Below, piece by piece: positions 62,815-64,000 of a stretch of DNA of 64,000 bases (its first letter is position 1; every line of letters starts with the position of its first letter). The DNA is from Candidatus Didemnitutus sp. (GTDB lineage: Bacteria > Verrucomicrobiota > Verrucomicrobiia > Opitutales > Opitutaceae), in assembly GCA_019634575.1 (NCBI GenBank), contig JAHCAY010000001.1, positions 1,550,001-1,614,000 on the forward strand, read 5' to 3'. The translations under genes and the position numbers were made by a program. The notes under the pieces were generated by a model, which saw only the letters and a list, made by a program, of their open reading frames with translations, did no database searches and had not been told where the DNA came from.

Positions 62815-64000
62815 ATGTCTTCCGCTCTATTGCCCCTCATCCGCCTGGCTTGTCAGCGCCCGCGTCTTCCGCTGCTGGCCGTATTTGCGCTTGGAAGCAC
62901 CTTGTCCGCGCAACAGATCACCCTGCAACCCAGCCCCGCTGCGATTACCGCGCCGGAGGGGTATGTGTTCACCCTACAGGCCGCCGGCGCGAACAATCTC
63001 TCGGTGCGCTGGTATCTCAACGGGGCGCCGGCTCCCGGCGCGCTCAGCACGGAGAATACATATACCGCCACCCTCAGTCCGTCGACCGCCGGCAACTATA
63101 CTTTCAGGGTGATTGGCGGCCAATCCACGGTGGAATCGGATCCAATCCCTGTCCTGATCGGCGGCTCGGCCTCCGCCGGGAGCAACCTCCCGAGCCAGGC
63201 GACCGTCTTGGAAGGACGCCCTTTCTCGCTGCAAGCGGCGCTGCCCGGCGGCTCTGCGACCTACCAATGGTATAAGAACGACAGTCCAATCCCCAGCGCC
63301 GACTCTTACCTCCTTCGACTGCTGAACGTCCAGCAAAGCCAGGCCGGCACCTATTTTTGCCGCATCACCAACGGGCAGACGTCGATCGACACTCCTCCTT
63401 CCACGATCACTGTGGCTCCGACGACGCCCACGGTGCGCTTGACGGGGGCCAGCCGTTACCCGGTCGCGGTCTGGCCCGCGATACCCACCGAGATGTCGGG
63501 CGTGCTCCTGCTGGCCACCGCGGACGGAACGGGGCCGCTGCAATTTTCGTGGGCCCAAAATGGCTCTCCCCTGGCGCAAGCGCACGGTCCGTGGTTGGAA
63601 ACCGGTGTCACGGTCGCTTCCGCCGCTGCGCCGATCACCGTTACTGCCAGCAACACGCAGGGTGAAAGCTCTGCCTCATCCGACCTCAAATTCGGCAATC
63701 CGATAGCTGTCGCTCCCTCCGCACCGATCGACCGGCGGCTACCGTCCTCTCGAGTGGTGCGACCAGGCGAGCGCGTCGTCATGGAAGCGGACGTCTACGG
63801 ATCAGTGCCGCTGCAATACCAATGGTATAAAGGTGACACCTCCATCCCCGGTGCCACGAATCGTTCTTATGTCCTTCCTTCAGTGGGCAGCGACGACGCG
63901 AGTTCCTACCGAATCGAAGTCGTCAATTCCGTCGGCACCACCCGCTTTCCCGCCCGCCGCCTGATTCTGTCCGCAGACAACTCTTGGGAGAATTTCACCG
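62815..64000 (+). CDS. Secreted protein with repeated Ig-like domains (3' end beyond window)
   Basis: From ATG 62815 the frame is open to the right edge (395 codons visible). It opens with a probable signal peptide (RLPLLAVFALGSTLSAQ). Ig-like domains follow with the pattern VRWYLNGAPAPG...STAGNYTFRV, ATYQWYKNDSPIPS...SQAGTYFCRI, LQFSWAQNGSPLAQ and LQYQWYKGDTSIPG...DASSYRIEVVNSVGTT. Repeats of this YQWYKNxxxIxGA/AGxYxxxVxN type are abundant in exported proteins of Verrucomicrobia and related bacteria (recalled). It is likely a surface or secreted adhesin or enzyme whose main domain lies beyond the edge. It is not part of the glycan operon. Confidence 0.88.
   Translation, partial: MSSALLPLIRLACQRPRLPLLAVFALGSTLSAQQITLQPSPAAITAPEGYVFTLQAAGANNLSVRWYLNGAPAPGALSTENTYTATLSPSTAGNYTFRVIGGQSTVESDPIPVLIGGSASAGSNLPSQATVLEGRPFSLQAALPGGSATYQWYKNDSPIPSADSYLLRLLNVQQSQAGTYFCRITNGQTSIDTPPSTITVAPTTPTVRLTGASRYPVAVWPAIPTEMSGVLLLATADGTGPLQFSWAQNGSPLAQAHGPWLETGVTVASAAAPITVTASNTQGESSASSDLKFGNPIAVAPSAPIDRRLPSSRVVRPGERVVMEADVYGSVPLQYQWYKGDTSIPGATNRSYVLPSVGSDDASSYRIEVVNSVGTTRFPARRLILSADNSWENFT

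Overview
The window reads as bacterial chromosome of high GC content, with strongly G/C-ending codons in most genes. Genes are packed into long runs with ATGA or GTGA stop/start overlaps. Taken together, the composition, the Wzm/Wzt-type export system, the many polytopic glycosyltransferase-like proteins and the right-edge gene with repeated Ig-like domains suggest a verrucomicrobial (Opitutaceae-like) genome. That placement is inference: no rRNA or other marker gene is present. No tRNA, rRNA, CRISPR array or insertion sequence was seen.

Layout. (1) 1-3793, minus strand: a MacAB/TolC-like efflux operon (outer-membrane protein, periplasmic adaptor, FtsX-type permease, and the first codons of a probable ATPase running off the left edge). 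(2) 3921-13046, plus strand: a tightly coupled operon of an ABC-2 polysaccharide permease (Wzm-like), cysC, cysD, cysN, the cognate ATPase with a carbohydrate-binding C-terminal domain (Wzt-like), a sulfotransferase, an FkbM-type methyltransferase and glutamine-dependent NAD synthetase. All machinery for making PAPS sits between the two halves of an exporter and is followed at once by a sulfotransferase, which points to a sulfated, ABC-exported surface glycan. (3) 13115-18862, plus strand: a transglutaminase-like protein, a GDP-mannose 3,5-epimerase homologue, methyltransferases, a UDP-glucose-dehydrogenase-family enzyme, and a scar holding a 5'-truncated wecE-type aminotransferase. (4) 24199-18867, minus strand: a polyprenyl-phosphate glycosyltransferase, AsnB-type amidotransferase, a methyltransferase and a membrane protein. 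(5) 24325-45955, plus strand: soluble GT2/GT4 glycosyltransferases, five polytopic GT-C-like proteins, an acyltransferase and methyltransferases. (6) 45972-46790, minus strand: a secreted protein made of two tandem 120-residue repeats. (7) 46958-62481, plus strand: more GT-C-like proteins and sugar-nucleotide enzymes, then HddA, HddC, GmhA, GmhB and a transaldolase, i.e. a near-complete GDP-D-glycero-alpha-D-manno-heptose route. (8) 62815 to the right edge: a secreted Ig-like-domain protein, incomplete.

How it fits together. Nucleotide sugars (GDP-heptose, probably a uronic acid and a GDP-L-galactose-type sugar) would feed cytoplasmic GT2/GT4 enzymes. Three ArnC/GtrB-like enzymes would charge undecaprenyl phosphate, and nine polytopic GT-C-like proteins could use those lipid-linked sugars on the periplasmic side. 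The glycan would be methylated, acylated and sulfated, then exported by the Wzm/Wzt-like transporter. Three of the GT-C-like proteins share an unusual soluble C-terminal module, and a short 'YL..(N/H/Y)PDV...G..HY...G..EgR'-type motif recurs in five proteins across the locus.
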